Assembly: GCA_003255065.1 (NCBI GenBank)
Contig: QAOA01003028.1
Span: 649,056-713,055, forward strand
Direction: 5' to 3'
Source: Cercis canadensis
Lineage: Eukaryota; Streptophyta; Magnoliopsida; Fabales; Fabaceae
DNA length: 64,000 bases
Below the pieces are notes generated by a model that searched no databases, was not told where the DNA came from, and saw only the letters and a program-made list of their open reading frames with translations. Position numbers and translations under genes: made by a program. Below, piece after piece: positions 46,797 to 57,389 of this stretch (position 1 is its first letter; every line of letters begins with the position of its first letter).

Positions 46797-48341
46797 TTAA
46801 GAGGTTGCAGGGTCTAGATCCTTTTCTTGGACAGAATTAGAGATTGTAGAAGGCAGGCTAGGTTCTGGAACACTCACTTCCTTGCCACTACGCAGGGTTA
46901 TGGCACTCACATTGCCTCTCGGATTGGTGACTGTTTGAGAAGGTAAACTGTCGGAACCTTGAGATTTTAACTCACTAATGGTGGTTACAAGTTGACCTAT
47001 CTGAGTCTCTAGGCTCTGAATACTAGTCTTAGTCCTCTGTTGGAATTGAATGTTGTTGCTAGTCAACTGCTTCACTAAATCTTCCAAGCTCGATTCTGGC
47101 TTGTTAGCTTGCTGCATAGGCTACTTCATTGGTGTTTGGAACTACTGGTTGGTTAAACTTGCATTGTATCTAGGCTGCTGTAGCTGGTACGTTTGTTGCT
47201 ACTGGTAGGTTTGACCAAAATTGCCTCCATATCTTAAGTTCGGGTGATCTCTCCAGCCAGGGTTATATGTTGAGGAGTGGGGGTCATATCTGGGCTGCTA
47301 GTAAGGTCTGCCAGGAAAGACACCAGCCACTACTTCAGTGTTATCCTGGAGGGTAAGGCACTGATCTGTCGGATGACTGGCTAGGGCACAAATTCCACAT
47401 AGCTTGGCAGGAGCTTGAACTGGTGTGTAACCCATTGCTAACTGTCTAACCAAAGAGGTCAGTTCCTCCAAACGGTTCTCCACCCTCTGTTGATCTACCA
47501 TCTGCACCTCATTCACTCCCCTAGCAGAAGTAACCATCCTTGTGCCAAATTGTTATGCATTGGTTGCCATGTTTTTGATTAAGTATCTTGCAGCTGCAGG
47601 GGTCTTGTCCACCAAGGCACCTCCAGAAGCAGCATCCACATAACTCCTATCCATAGGAAGAAAACCTTCGTAGAAGTACTGGATGAGTAGTTGGTCACTG
47701 ATTTGGTGATGAGGACAACTCCCACACAGTTTCTCAAATGTCTCGCAATATTCATGTAATGTCTCTCCACTATGTTGCCTTATGCCACATAGCTCTTTCT
47801 GGATGGCAGCAGCTCTTGAGGCAGGGAAGAATCTTTCAAGAAAGCACCTATTTAAGTCATTCCAGCATGTGATGATGGATGGCTACAAGTATAGCCAATC
47901 CTTTGCTGCTCCATCTAATGAAAAGGGAAAAGCCCTCAGCTTGATGTGCTCCTCTTCAATTGAATGAGGCTTCATGGTAGAACACACTATGTGAAATTCC
48001 TTCAAATGCTTGTGAGGATCTTCACTTGCAAGTCCATGAAACTTTGGGAGAAAGTGTATTAATCCAGGTTTTTATTCAAAATTGGCATCAGGATACTGAA
48101 TACACAAAAGCTGGTAATTATCATCAAGGGCAGCCAATTCCTTAAGAGTCCTAGCCCTGACATGCATGTCATTATTTCCAGCCCCATTATTAGCAGCAAG
48201 ATCAACCTCAGGATTAATGTCATTTGCAACCATATTATGCTCTATATGATTAGGAGTTCTACGTGCCCTAGCAAGCATGTGCAAAGTTCTCTCTATTTCA
48301 AAATCACCTTCAAGTAGTTCAAAATAAGAGGACCGAGTCAT
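46797..48341 (-). pseudogene. Athila gag
   Basis: It begins MTRSSYFELLEGDFEIERTL (48341) and has the RTLKELAALDDNYQLLCIQYP block typical of Athila gag. The capsid part is broken by stops between 48070 and 47580. LCGICALASHPTDQC near 47395 is a CX2CX4HX4C knuckle. It ends with a glutamine/serine-rich linker (47117-46797). MULE-2 lies 282 bp upstream of the start. Confidence 0.82.
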
Positions 48342-48622
48342 ATACCATGCAAATAAAGTGACAAAAAAACACTCTAAAACACACTAGAACGCACAGAAAC
48401 AAAAAAAAAAATAGTGAAACAGTGAAAGACAAGGGCAAAACCAAAACACACCAAATGCACTAAACAAAGGTAAAAAGACACCAAAATAACACTAGTTGAC
48501 CCATCTAAATATTTTTAAAAAATTTTCTACCACCACAGCATGAAAGCTTAATGAAAATAGAAGTCAAAAATCAAATAAGAATCCTAAAAAAATTGGAAAA
48601 ATGGTCAAAACGATGAAATTCG
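48342..48622 (-). other. Athila leader next to the MULE-2 insertion
   Basis: Untranslated leader between the gag start and MULE-2. It ends with TGAAATTCG (48614-48622), one copy of the 9-bp MULE-2 target duplication. Confidence 0.8.
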
Positions 48623-49110
48623 GGCAATTTGACCAAAATAATACAAGTGGACAAAGTATTTACCTATATAGTGCACATTTGAAAGTATTTACCTCAAAGG
48701 GGCAGTTTTGATTTTTTTTAATAATTTTTGAGTTTAAGTTAATCACGGTTTATCAACTCTAAAACCGTGAATCAACTGAACACGGTTCAGGAAATTTTCA
48801 CCAAAGCATGATCATTGTGCATCCATATTTCTCCACTATTCAGGTCACGGTTTGGAATGGCTAAGGTCACGGTTTGGGAGGTGGTTTGGGTCACGGTTTT
48901 TTCTGCTTTGGTGGTCACGGTGTGGTTGTTCTTGTTGGTCACGGTTTTCGGCTTGTTGGTCACGGTTTTTGGGCTGCTTGGTCACGGTTTTGTGCTTTGG
49001 TTGGTCACGGTTTGGGAAGTCTTTGACTCACGGTTTGTATCTCTTTCTTGTCACGGTTTGGGAAGTGGTTTTGGTCACGTTTTTGCTCTCTTTCTTGTCA
49101 CGGTTTTAGT
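48623..49110 (+). repeat. MULE-2 left TIR with TCACGGTTT minisatellite
   Basis: The outer 210 bp pair closely with the right end. Then, from 48842 to 49105, about twelve copies of a 20-26-bp unit of the form TCACGGTTT-N-GG..TTGG follow one another. Spacer text is variable while TCACGGTTT is strongly kept. Confidence 0.88.
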
Positions 49111-49349
49111 CATTTTTTCCCTAAAGCGTGACTCTATCCTTCCTTCGAAAATGACCTTTCTTCTTCCCCATTTCCCTTTCTTCCCCTCACTTTCACTTCC
49201 TCCCCCACCGCCGGCCCATTCCTCCATTCTTTCTCCTTCACGGTTTTGGTTTGTGGTCCCTTTCTTGTATATCTTCCAAGAGTATTTGTGATTTTGTGGT
49301 CCCATTTTCTTAATCCTAGTGATCTTGAACTAAGTTTTCTGAGTTTAAA

Positions 49350-49445
49350 ATGGCAGAAAACCATGATATATTGCCAGGTCCTATAGATGGTAGTGTGTTA
49401 ACTGAGCAAGGACAGCACATTTCAACCGTGACGTGGAACAATGGA
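49350..49445 (+). pseudogene. First exon of a plant-mobile-domain (PMD/MAIN-like) gene
   Basis: The ATG at 49350 (AAAATGGCAG context) encodes MAENHD then LPGPIDGSVLTEQGQHIS and VTWNNG, the characteristic start of plant mobile domain proteins (LPGPID-x-SVL). A good splice donor, GGA|GTAAGC, follows at 49446. The remainder of the domain is not found: about 300 bp of intron-like AT-rich DNA leads straight into the end of the oppositely oriented transposase. This is a truncated, captured or accessory gene. Confidence 0.7.
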
Positions 49446-49760
49446 GTAAGCATATTATTTACTTAAAATTATGCTAATTATAAGAAAGCTTATGTTAATT
49501 GCTCAATTAGTTAGTTAATTTTGTGAATTATGTCTCATATATGAATTTTTTTTTTTGCTTAATTAGTTTATTTTTTGTAATTATGATTAATCTGTAGAAT
49601 ATTTGTTAGTTAATTTATTTAGATTATGCTTAATATATATTTATTTATTTGAATTATGGTTAGTTAGTTGATTTTGCTAAGACAAGTCCTTGAATATTGT
49701 TGTTTTGGAAACGTTTTTTATAAATGTGATAGTTTACAAATTTTTATATTGAATGTCGAA
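49446..49760. other. Intron-like AT-rich stretch inside MULE-2
   Basis: Contains several copies of AATTAGTTAGTTAATTTTG-like words and no open frame. It is probably the start of the PMD-gene intron joined by deletion to the transposase end. Confidence 0.5.
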
Positions 49761-51824
49761 TTTGCAAGGAGCAGGATCAATATCACTTATATACTGCCAT
49801 GCACACTCATCGGAACAGGCGATTTTGATGTCTGTCATTAAGTCGTTGAACTTCTTAGACTCAAACTGAACACCTGTGAAAGACATTTACAAAAATTAAA
49901 CCTCTAGTTGGATAATATTTAATTTAGTTGACAAACTAAGATTCTCACCAGCTCTGTAGATTTGATGTTTCACGTCAATATTTTTAAAAGCATTGTTCCA
50001 ATTGCTCACCATGTGACGCAAGCAGAAAAAATGATGTCCCAATGGTGGACGTCAACCAACTTGCTCATCTTCAATTGCAGCTAAGATGCTAACATGACGG
50101 TCTGCGATTAAAGCCAGATTTTGAATGTTCCCAACCACGTACTGCCTGACATGGGTTAAAAACCATGACCATGCATCTTTTGTCTCACCTTCTACAATTG
50201 CATAAGCTAAAGGTAGTGGTGACCTACTGCCATCTTGTGTGGTGGCAATGAGTAGAGTTCCACTGTATTTTCCGTACAGAAAAGTTCCATCAATCTGGAC
50301 AACTGGCTTGCAGAATTTAAATGCATCAATGCATGGCTTGAATGTCCAGAAGACACGCTTAAATCTCTTTAACGTAGGGTCATTAGATGGCTTACCCATC
50401 CATCGATCATCAAGACACCATTGAACCACCGTTCCTGGTGCATGCATTTGAAGTGCGGCCATCCACCTAGGCAATAAATCATAACTTTGCTTCCAATCAC
50501 CATACACAGTAGCGATCACTCTTTCTCTTGCTTTCTACACTTTTCGGTATGATATTTGATATGAGTACATGCCTTTTATGTGCTCTTGTATCATTTTTAT
50601 AGGCACGCCAGCATTCTCTTGAACCATTCCAGTAATGGCAGTTGCAATCACCTGAATGTCTAATTTGTCATGATCCTGTGACAAGATTGCATTTGTGCAA
50701 GTATAAGGCCCATTATACTTTCTAATCTCCCATACTTTGCTCCTGGTACGTAAGCATACCCGAAGTCTCCAATGACATCCATCAGCATTGTTTGAACATA
50801 TCAAACTCAATTTATTCGGTTTGGACTCCTTTACATGAAAACGTTGGTTTGCATGAAGAGAGTATTGTTTTATAGCTAATTGGAGATCATCTTTTGTTTT
50901 GAATTTCTGCCCGATCATGAATTCATCCCCTTTCTGCCATTCACTATACCCTGTTACTTAGTCATTATCGTCAACTATCTGCATTGCTCCCCAATCAATG
51001 ATTCCATAATGCGGTGCAATTATCGCCTGTATTGGTGTAACATGTTCAGCCCTTGCAGCAGTTGGGTCTTGCATCAATGCCTCCACATTAAGATCTGGAA
51101 CGTCTTCCCCTGCATCATCACCACTTGATTCTCCACTGTCTGATCTGCAATCAGTATCTTCATCATCATTACTGTCAATTAGAGGATCACCTGGTGAATT
51201 GCCCCGACTAATATTTTCTTGTTCACCTCCACGTTGGCTTAATATAACTTCATTCACTTCAATGTCACCACCTCGAACATCTGAACTTAGCCAAGGGTCG
51301 TTATTTTCATAGCAATAGCCTCCTTCTACCATATGCGTTTGACTAGAAGTACCCAAACCATAATGAATTGCATGTGAACCAACTTCCGGTTGATAACAAG
51401 AGTCAGCTTCTATTCCCACTTGGCTATAAGGATGATTCGAACAAGGAAATGAACTTGGGCCAATTACAACAGTTTCAGCTTGGCCTCCATCTCCACCAAC
51501 ATTCATGGTCGTAATGTCAACATATATCTCAATTGGACCCAAAGTAGAATGTTTGGCATTACTCTCATACATCATCTCAACATCTCCATCAGATCCCAAT
51601 TCAAATGAAAGATAAAATAATGGATTAACTGAAACTGGGAATCTATAAATTATCTTCTCAACTATTTGATTTGCTTCAAGTCTCATCTTATTGTGGATAT
51701 GAAACTTTAATCTATCTAATCCACAAGTGTTCTTCAAGTTTAACCCATAGATTGAAGCTCCCTCACACATCACACCTTGGGGTCCATTATATATTCGACC
51801 ATTATGGTGTATTAATATGTGCAT
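49760..51824 (-). pseudogene. MULE-2 mudrA-like transposase, C-terminally truncated
   Basis: The frame 51824-50958 opens MHILIHHNGRIY and includes an acidic spacer (SNDDEDTDCRSDSGESSGDDAGED). One stop (50955) precedes the MuDR-type DNA-binding block, FKTKDDLQLAIKQYSLHAN, NADGCHWRLR (50918-50535). A second stop leads to the transposase core (50519-50052) with VVQIDGTFLYGKYSG, IVEGETKDAWSWFL and ALIADRHVSILAAI, holding the first two catalytic aspartates. HHFFCLRHMVSNW follows. An apparent intron interrupts before about 49870. No SWIM finger is found, so the C-terminus is missing. The family differs clearly from the MULE-1 transposase. Confidence 0.88.
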
Positions 51825-52465
51825 CTTCTTCCTAAAATATTTGTTTCAGTCACAATTAGTTTATAAATATTATTGCATTTTTATACTAACAAAATTTCTA
51901 TCAATAATTATACGTAATAATATCACAACTACTCTATAAATAATATCACATCTGCTCTATAAATAATTGCATATCTTTATACTAACTAGCATTCTATCAA
52001 TAACTATATGTAATAATATCACAATTACTCTATAAATAATTGCACATCTTTATACTTATAAAATTTAACTCAATTAACATACACAATTATCTAAACTTTA
52101 TTTTTAATTTAATCAATAAATAATTATTATTAAAAAAAATTTACTAATATTTAATACTCTAACATTTAAATATATATTACAGTTAAAATATATCTAAAAT
52201 TAAGAATATAAAATATAAATACCTTCAGAAGTTCAAATTTCTTCAAAATTTTCACAGCACTCCTGAGCTTCACGTCAATCTCTCGCACTAACTTTTAGCT
52301 TTCACACCAATTTTGCGATAACAAATGATTAAGGAGCTGGTATTTATAGACCACTTCACGCTTTAACAGCATTCTTTCACGCTTTTCCGAAAAATCCTAT
52401 TCAGGTAAAACACGCTTTACTGCAAAGAGTGAACACGCCTTAACAGAATAAGCCACTCTTTTAGG
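51825..52465 (-). other. MULE-2 upstream region of transposase
   Basis: AT-rich leader/promoter side with near-repeats of TATCACAACTACTCTATAAATAAT (about 51930-52040). Candidate TATA words are present, but none stands out. The right TIR follows. Confidence 0.5.
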
Positions 52466-53248
52466 ACAAGGGGTCACGGTTTTCCCTATTATTTACATCA
52501 CGTCTTTGTTCAAAAAATGACTTCAAATAGGTAAAAAAACGTGACTCAAATACTTGCAAAACCGTCACTTCAATTGCACCAAAACCGTGACCACATATGC
52601 ATAAAACCGTTACCACAAAATGCTGCAAAATCGTGAGTCAAAGCATGCAAAACCCTAACCACAAAAGCATGCAAAACCGTGACCTCCAATGCATCAAAAC
52701 CGTGAGTCAAACAAAAAGCCGTAAAACCCTGACCAGTTAACTTCCTAAACCGTGACCTTCAAGATACAAACCGTTGGTCAATTGCCCCAAAACCGTGAGT
52801 CAAAGACTTCCCAAACCGTGACCAACCAAAGCACCAAAATAGTGACAAACCAAAGCACAAAACCTGTCACCAACCAAAGCACAAAACCGTGACCAACAAG
52901 CCCAAAACCATGACCAACAAGAACAACCAAACCGTGACCACAAAAGCAGGAAAACCGTGACCCAAACCACTCCCAAACCGTGACCTTAGCCATTCCAAAC
53001 CGTGACCACAATGCTACAAAACCGTGACCTGAATAGTCGAGAAATATGGATGCACAGTGATCACGCTTTGGTGAAAATTTCCTGAACCGTGTTCAGTTGA
53101 TTCACAGTTTTAGAGTTGATAAACCGTGATTAACTTAAACTCGAAAATTATTAAAAAAATCAAAACTGCCCCTTTGAGGTAAATACTTTCAAATGTGCAC
53201 TATATAGGTAAATATTTTGTCCACTTGTATTATTTTGGTCAAATTGCC
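52466..53248 (-). repeat. MULE-2 right TIR with AAACCGTGA minisatellite
   Basis: Inverse of the left TIR. About twenty copies of AAACCGTGACC or AAACCGTGAGTCA units occur between 52550 and 53030, more than on the left. The last 215 bp match the outer left end, including the shared words CACTATATAGGTAAATA and GTCCACTTGTATTATTTTGG. Confidence 0.88.
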
Positions 53249-53257
53249 TGAAATTCG

Positions 53258-54138
53258 GCTTAAAAACGAAGACCTTATGGCATTAGCAATGACTATTGAT
53301 TGTTAGACCATTTTCCTTCAACTAACCAAGTTTTAGGTTAATTGGAGCACAAAAATTTGACCGAAATAGTACACGCGAAAACCACTAAATCAAACCGAAA
53401 CAAAGGAAAAACAAGGGGAAACTGGCACCAAGGCACCAGAATTCACACAATAGAATCCTAAACATCAAAGGAAACAAAACAACAAGAAAAAACTATCACC
53501 ACAATGCCCAGAAAGTATAAAAATTTTGCCAAAAAGTGAACAAAGACGACAAAAGAAACAGAATAACGGCAAAGGAGGCTAAACAAGGGAAATAACAACA
53601 CAAATTTCACCTCACAATGCGAGTTGGTGAGAATCGAAAACAACACAGACACAGAAACACTAAACAGAGAAAGAAAACCTAAACAAAATAGGAAAGCAAG
53701 TAGAACAGGAGGAGAATGAGGAATAACAATTACCAGAAACAAGATCAGTAAGCAATCAAAACAGTAACAAAAGAGTTCTAAGAAGATTAATTTGTTAGAT
53801 GAAATCCCCGGCAACGGCGCCAAAATTTTGACGAGTGCCAAACCATACAAAATTACAATACNGGAGGCTAAACAAGGGAAATAACAACACAAATTTCACC
53901 TCACAATGCTTCTCACAGTGCAATTCCTTTGTCCACTAATTTACAGCTCAATCCGAGTTGGTGAGAATCGAAAACAACACAGACACAAAAACACTAAACA
54001 GAGAAAGAAAACCTAAACAAAATAGGAAAGCAAGTAGAACAGGAGGAGAATGAGGAATAACAATTACCAGAAACAAGATCAGTAAGCAATCAAAACAGTA
54101 ACAAAAGAGTTCTAAGAAGATTAATTTGTTAGATGAAA
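53258..54138 (-). other. Athila leader, outer part, with duplicated contig ends
   Basis: Untranslated region between MULE-2 and the primer site. The text from 53574 to 53861 recurs at 53863-54195 across the N at 53862. The second copy has a 45-bp insertion (CTTCTCACAGTGCAATTCC...) absent from the first. The open frames here are shadows of LTR and leader sequence. Confidence 0.7.
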
Positions 54139-54195
54139 TCCCCGGCAACGGCGCCAAAATTTTGACGAGTGCCAAACCATACAAAATTACAATAC
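53574..54195. repeat. Duplicated contig ends around the N at 53862
   Basis: Both copies begin GGAGGCTAAACAAGGG and end AAATTACAATAC. The left copy includes a second partial primer site and LTR start (about 53808-53861), which is impossible in a normal element. It therefore supports an unmerged overlap or haplotype join rather than biology. Confidence 0.85.
54139..54156 (-). promoter_or_regulatory. Athila primer-binding site (tRNA-Asp)
   Basis: Minus strand TGGCGCCGTTGCCGGGGA, complementary to the 3' end of tRNA-Asp, lies six bases inside the 5' LTR end at 54163. Confidence 0.9.
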
Positions 54196-55445
54196 TAATT
54201 GCAACCAAATTGTAGTATAGGATGCAACTAGTGTCGTCTCCCAATGATTCACCAGAACAACTAATCTAGTAGGAATTAAGCAAGAACAGAATAATAGGGG
54301 TTTTGTGTTGAATGCAGTATAATAAGTACTCAAAAAGCAGTAAACAAAAATTGATTAAGTAAGAGAAAACATAATCAACTAAAGCAGACAACCAAACTCT
54401 AATCTGTCCTTGTTCACTAAAGATAGTCTAGATCTGATTTAATTCTTGGTTAAATGTCACCTGGAACCCCTAACAGTAATACTTAGAATTCTTACTGAAT
54501 TACCAATCAGGATTCAATTAATCATGGAATTAAGAATCTAGGCAACTGCTCTATATCACTAAGTCCAGATTAATTTAAGAACCAAATTGTCCAAGTTAAT
54601 CATATATTAAAAACCTTTAAAATATGATTATCAATCTGATTACTGTGATGAATCTAATCAACCAATTTAAATTCATATAAAGCATGCAATCAAAGTACCA
54701 TTCAATCACATGAAGATGTGAAAAAGCAGTAATTCAAATTATATTAAATCAAACCTGGTTGAAGCATAGGAACTCTGGATTATCAAGTTTGGCTTCTCTT
54801 GAATTGATTAGAAAAGTACTTAGCCCTCCATAGAAGACTTGAACACAAGGCAAAGGTAGAAATTCGAATTCAGCAATAGGAGGCAGCAGCAGCAGCTTCT
54901 GATGACAAGGTGGTAATCTATTTTATTATTCTCAACAACTTAAGAATAAATACTAGCTGGCTGCTTCCTCTAGGTTTCCTAATTACAAAATAAACCTAGT
55001 CTCCTAAAACTTTAATGGTAAAAACGTGATCAAGCCCTAGTGTCATGTGTGCTGGCCCAATAAGTAGATGTTGGCCCAAATAAACATGCTCTAGTCCAAT
55101 AGGCAAGCCTAAGGAAAGGAATCAATCATTGCTGGGCCTGGACTGATTGCACGTGAATTTCAGTTGTCCAGACGCAAGAATCAGCTTCTAGGATCTTCAT
55201 ATGAAATGTAGAAGTTTCTGTCAGCTTTCCAACGAAACTAGAATCACATCAATCAGACATCTGAAGCTCAAGATATAGTAAGAAACGTAAGCAGTGCCAA
55301 AATTCAACAGTTATGCAATTAAAATCTATAAGCACCAACAAGTCCAAATCTACAAAACATGTCTAAGGGCCATAAAAATCACTAGAAACACACACTAAAA
55401 GACTAAGTATAAGGGAAACAAATAGTATAAAATAACGTCTCATCA
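54163..55445 (-). repeat. Athila-like 5' LTR
   Basis: Plus-strand ends TGACGAGTGCC.. and ..AACGTCTCATCA, 1283 bp, closely matching 40032-41326. Confidence 0.93.
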
Positions 55446-56606
55446 ATAACACTAGCGTATAAAAGTATGAAAGCTTAAATGCTTACTTAAACATGCTTCC
55501 AAGCCTACAGGAAAATTCACATCTTTATTCAGCAACAAAATGTAACAATATCATAAAAAGAGTTTATACCATCAATTTTTTTGTTAAATAATGATAAACT
55601 CCCAAGTCCATCATGATGGAAAAAAACACAGCCATCTCCTCTAACCCTCAGATTCTTTACTAATTATGCCACTGGATCTACTCAAACTATTTTCCCCCTA
55701 TGATTTTGTAACACCACCATTACAAAACGTAAGATATACCAGGGACCACCATTACAAAAAAAAATCAACTTTCATGGAGGGACCGCCATACCTGTGTTCC
55801 ACATGCTACTTTAACTACATAGGTTCCTAAACACCAACAACGATAAACAATAGTATTGTAGTAACGTAAGAAACACCAGGGACCACCATTACAAAAAAAA
55901 AAATTAACTTTCATGGGGGGACCACCATTAAAACACAGCAAACACAATAACGATATAACAGAACAGAACAACACAAAAANAGGGACCGCCATACCTGTGT
56001 TCCACATGCTACTTTAACTACATAGGTTCCTAAACACCAACAACGATAAACAATAGTATTGTAGTAACGTAAGAAACACCAGGGACCACCATTACAAAAA
56101 AAAAAATTAACTTTCATGGGGGGACCACCATTAAAACACAGCAAACACAATAACGATATAACAGAACAGAACAACACAAAAATCAAAACAAAAAAAAATT
56201 AACAGATATTGGGTACCCATATCGCATGCATGACCACATAACAAGTTTCTCACACAAAACAAATTATTTATCCAAAGGGACAAATGCGCAACATTCAGAA
56301 GGCACTAACCTTGTATCTGAATCAATGCAAACTTGCACGTCCCAGGAAAATCAATATCCCAACCTCACGATAGCTTCTGCAACTGCTTCTTAGGATTTTT
56401 CCTCTCTGAATCACTACACTTTTTCACAAATCACGAACAACAATCCCCAATGAATGTCCACCTATAAAATGTGATACGCTTGGGATAAATTAGGGTACCA
56501 CTTCTTACGATTGTTCTTCTTTGAATCGCCACAACGTTTCTCTCTTTCAAATGGTGCTCAACGGAGGGAAGGGAATTAGGGCTTTGTTTTTTTACAAATT
56601 GAGACG
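55446..56606. other. MULE-1 right interior, promoter side of its transposase
   Basis: No protein-like frame. It contains an N junction at 55980 with 202-bp copies on either side (55778-55979 and 55981-56182). Repeated GGGACCACCATTACAAAAAAAAA text lies at 55742 and 55877. Confidence 0.6.
55778..56182. repeat. Duplicated contig ends around the N at 55980
   Basis: AGGGACCGCCATACCTGTG begins at 55778 and again at 55981. The two 202-bp copies look identical by eye. Confidence 0.85.
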
Positions 56607-56849
56607 ACGCCGTCCTTGCCTAGTCAGCAAATGGTGCTCCCTACAAGCTGCGACGTGGCATTTAACAATGACGCATAAGCCTTTTAATGGCCACATCAGC
56701 ATTTCCGTCATTCAACTTAGTGAAAGTTAGACGGAGGGATTTGATTGAAGCGAAATTGACCAATAAGGGACTTGATTAAATTATTTTGGCAGTGAAGGAC
56801 TCAATTGATAGCACCCAATATAGTGAGGGATGAAAATGGGGTTTTACTC
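56607..56849 (-). repeat. MULE-1 right TIR
   Basis: Inverse of 34910-35150, ending GGGGTTTTACTC. Differences from the left TIR are scattered substitutions, and the pairing fades beyond about 240 bp. Confidence 0.9.
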
Positions 56850-56859
56850 TTAACCTTAA

Positions 56860-57389
56860 TGGGTAATAAACCAATCCCAATTAAACAAAGTCCAAAACCC
56901 TAAGAAAGTTCAATACTAAAAAAGAAAATAAACATGGAGTTAATGGTATTAAAATAGGCCTAAAATAACCTAAGCTCGGAGCCCAATTCCTATAAGAAGA
57001 ACCAAACACGCACTAAGCTGAAAGGTGCCAGGCGCTAAGGCTTTATAAAGAGAGAGTTGGGGCTCTGAGCCTATAGACATGAGAAAGCTGGGGTGTTTGG
57101 AAAATAGAGTTGAGGTGCCTGTGTTTTGTCCACAAGGGCAATGGGGCGCTAGAGAGGAAGAATTGGGGCACTTAAATACTGTCCAACTTTGCTAGTTGAC
57201 CATTCCAATGACTCAATCAAGCATAAAACCCTCCACTATTCATTCCTTATTTCTTGACTTGTCTCTTGGGTCCAAATCTCTGCTATGAAGTCATTCAAGC
57301 CCTCTTGCATCTTCTTAGTTCGAGCTCGGGTAATCGGACCTTGTAAAGGACCTTGCAAAGTATCCTTGTGAGTGCTTCCTTGATTCTCA
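56860..57389 (-). repeat. CRM 5' LTR, outer part
   Basis: Continues the LTR interrupted at 34909. It matches 28286-28805, including the polyprotein tail segment PITRARTKKMQEGLNDFI, and ends TTGATTCTCA at 57389. On the minus strand the LTR therefore begins TGAGAATCAAG. Confidence 0.88.

Larger units (their letters stand above)
48623..53248. mobile_element. MULE-2: Mutator-like element with minisatellite TIRs
   Basis: 4626 bp, starting GGCAATTTGACC and ending with its inverse GGTCAAATTGCC. It is flanked by perfect 9-bp copies of TGAAATTCG (48614-48622 and 53249-53257). The TIRs reach about 480 bp on the left and 780 bp on the right and are dominated by a TCACGGTTT repeat. It carries a truncated mudrA-like transposase on the minus strand and the first exon of a plant-mobile-domain-like gene on the plus strand. 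It is inserted in the leader of the Athila element and is the innermost layer of the nest. Confidence 0.95.
40032..55445 (-). mobile_element. Athila-like Ty3/gypsy retrotransposon inserted in MULE-1
   Basis: LTRs are at 40032-41326 (3') and 54163-55445 (5'), flanked by perfect 5-bp duplications ATAAC (40027-40031 and 55446-55450). The primer site TGGCGCCGTTGCCGGGGA (minus strand) is complementary to tRNA-Asp, as used by Athila elements. Gag, protease, reverse transcriptase/RNase H and integrase lie in order on the minus strand. Without MULE-2 it is about 10.8 kb. No envelope-like third ORF is visible in the 1.4 kb between integrase and the 3' LTR. Stops break most frames. Confidence 0.93.
34910..56849. 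mobile_element. MULE-1: Mutator-like element carrying mudrA and a GRF zinc-finger gene
   Basis: TIRs of roughly 240 bp begin GAGTAAAACC at both ends (34910-35150 and, inverted, about 56607-56849). They are flanked by TTAACCCTAA (34900-34909) and TTAACCTTAA (56850-56859), a 10-bp duplication with one mismatch. Without the Athila insertion it is about 6.5 kb. A GRF-type zinc-finger gene reads rightward from the left TIR and a mudrA-like transposase reads leftward. The transposase promoter side (55451-56849) is now separated from its coding region by the 15.4-kb Athila element. The element sits in the CRM 5' LTR, and the CRM 3' LTR retains the empty site. Confidence 0.93.
27505..57389 (-). mobile_element. 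CRM-like Ty3/gypsy retrotransposon, interrupted by nested insertions
   Basis: The 3' LTR is 27505-28805. The 5' LTR is split into 33857-34909 and 56860-57389 by MULE-1. The internal region (28806-33856) encodes gag, protease, reverse transcriptase, RNase H and integrase on the minus strand. A polypurine tract abuts the 3' LTR, and the polyprotein frame runs on into that LTR. This organisation, with an LLPRGDGSFQVVARINDN motif and no chromodomain, is that of the centromeric-retrotransposon (CRM) clade of chromoviruses. Flanking pentamers do not match (27500-27504 GGGCA, 57390-57394 TAATG), so one side may have been rearranged. Every domain has stops or frameshifts. Confidence 0.85.

Noticed and set aside
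48815-49291. Open frames rich in V-T-V-W and SRF repeats
   Set aside because: They translate the TCACGGTTT minisatellite of the MULE-2 TIR. The periodic sequence avoids stops without being a gene.
53458-54244. Two near-identical hydrophobic open frames suggesting a membrane-protein pair
   Set aside because: They are reverse frames of the Athila leader duplicated at the N at 53862.
55765-56186. Repeated cysteine-rich open frames
   Set aside because: Produced by the duplicated contig end around the N at 55980. No start context and no homology that I recognise.
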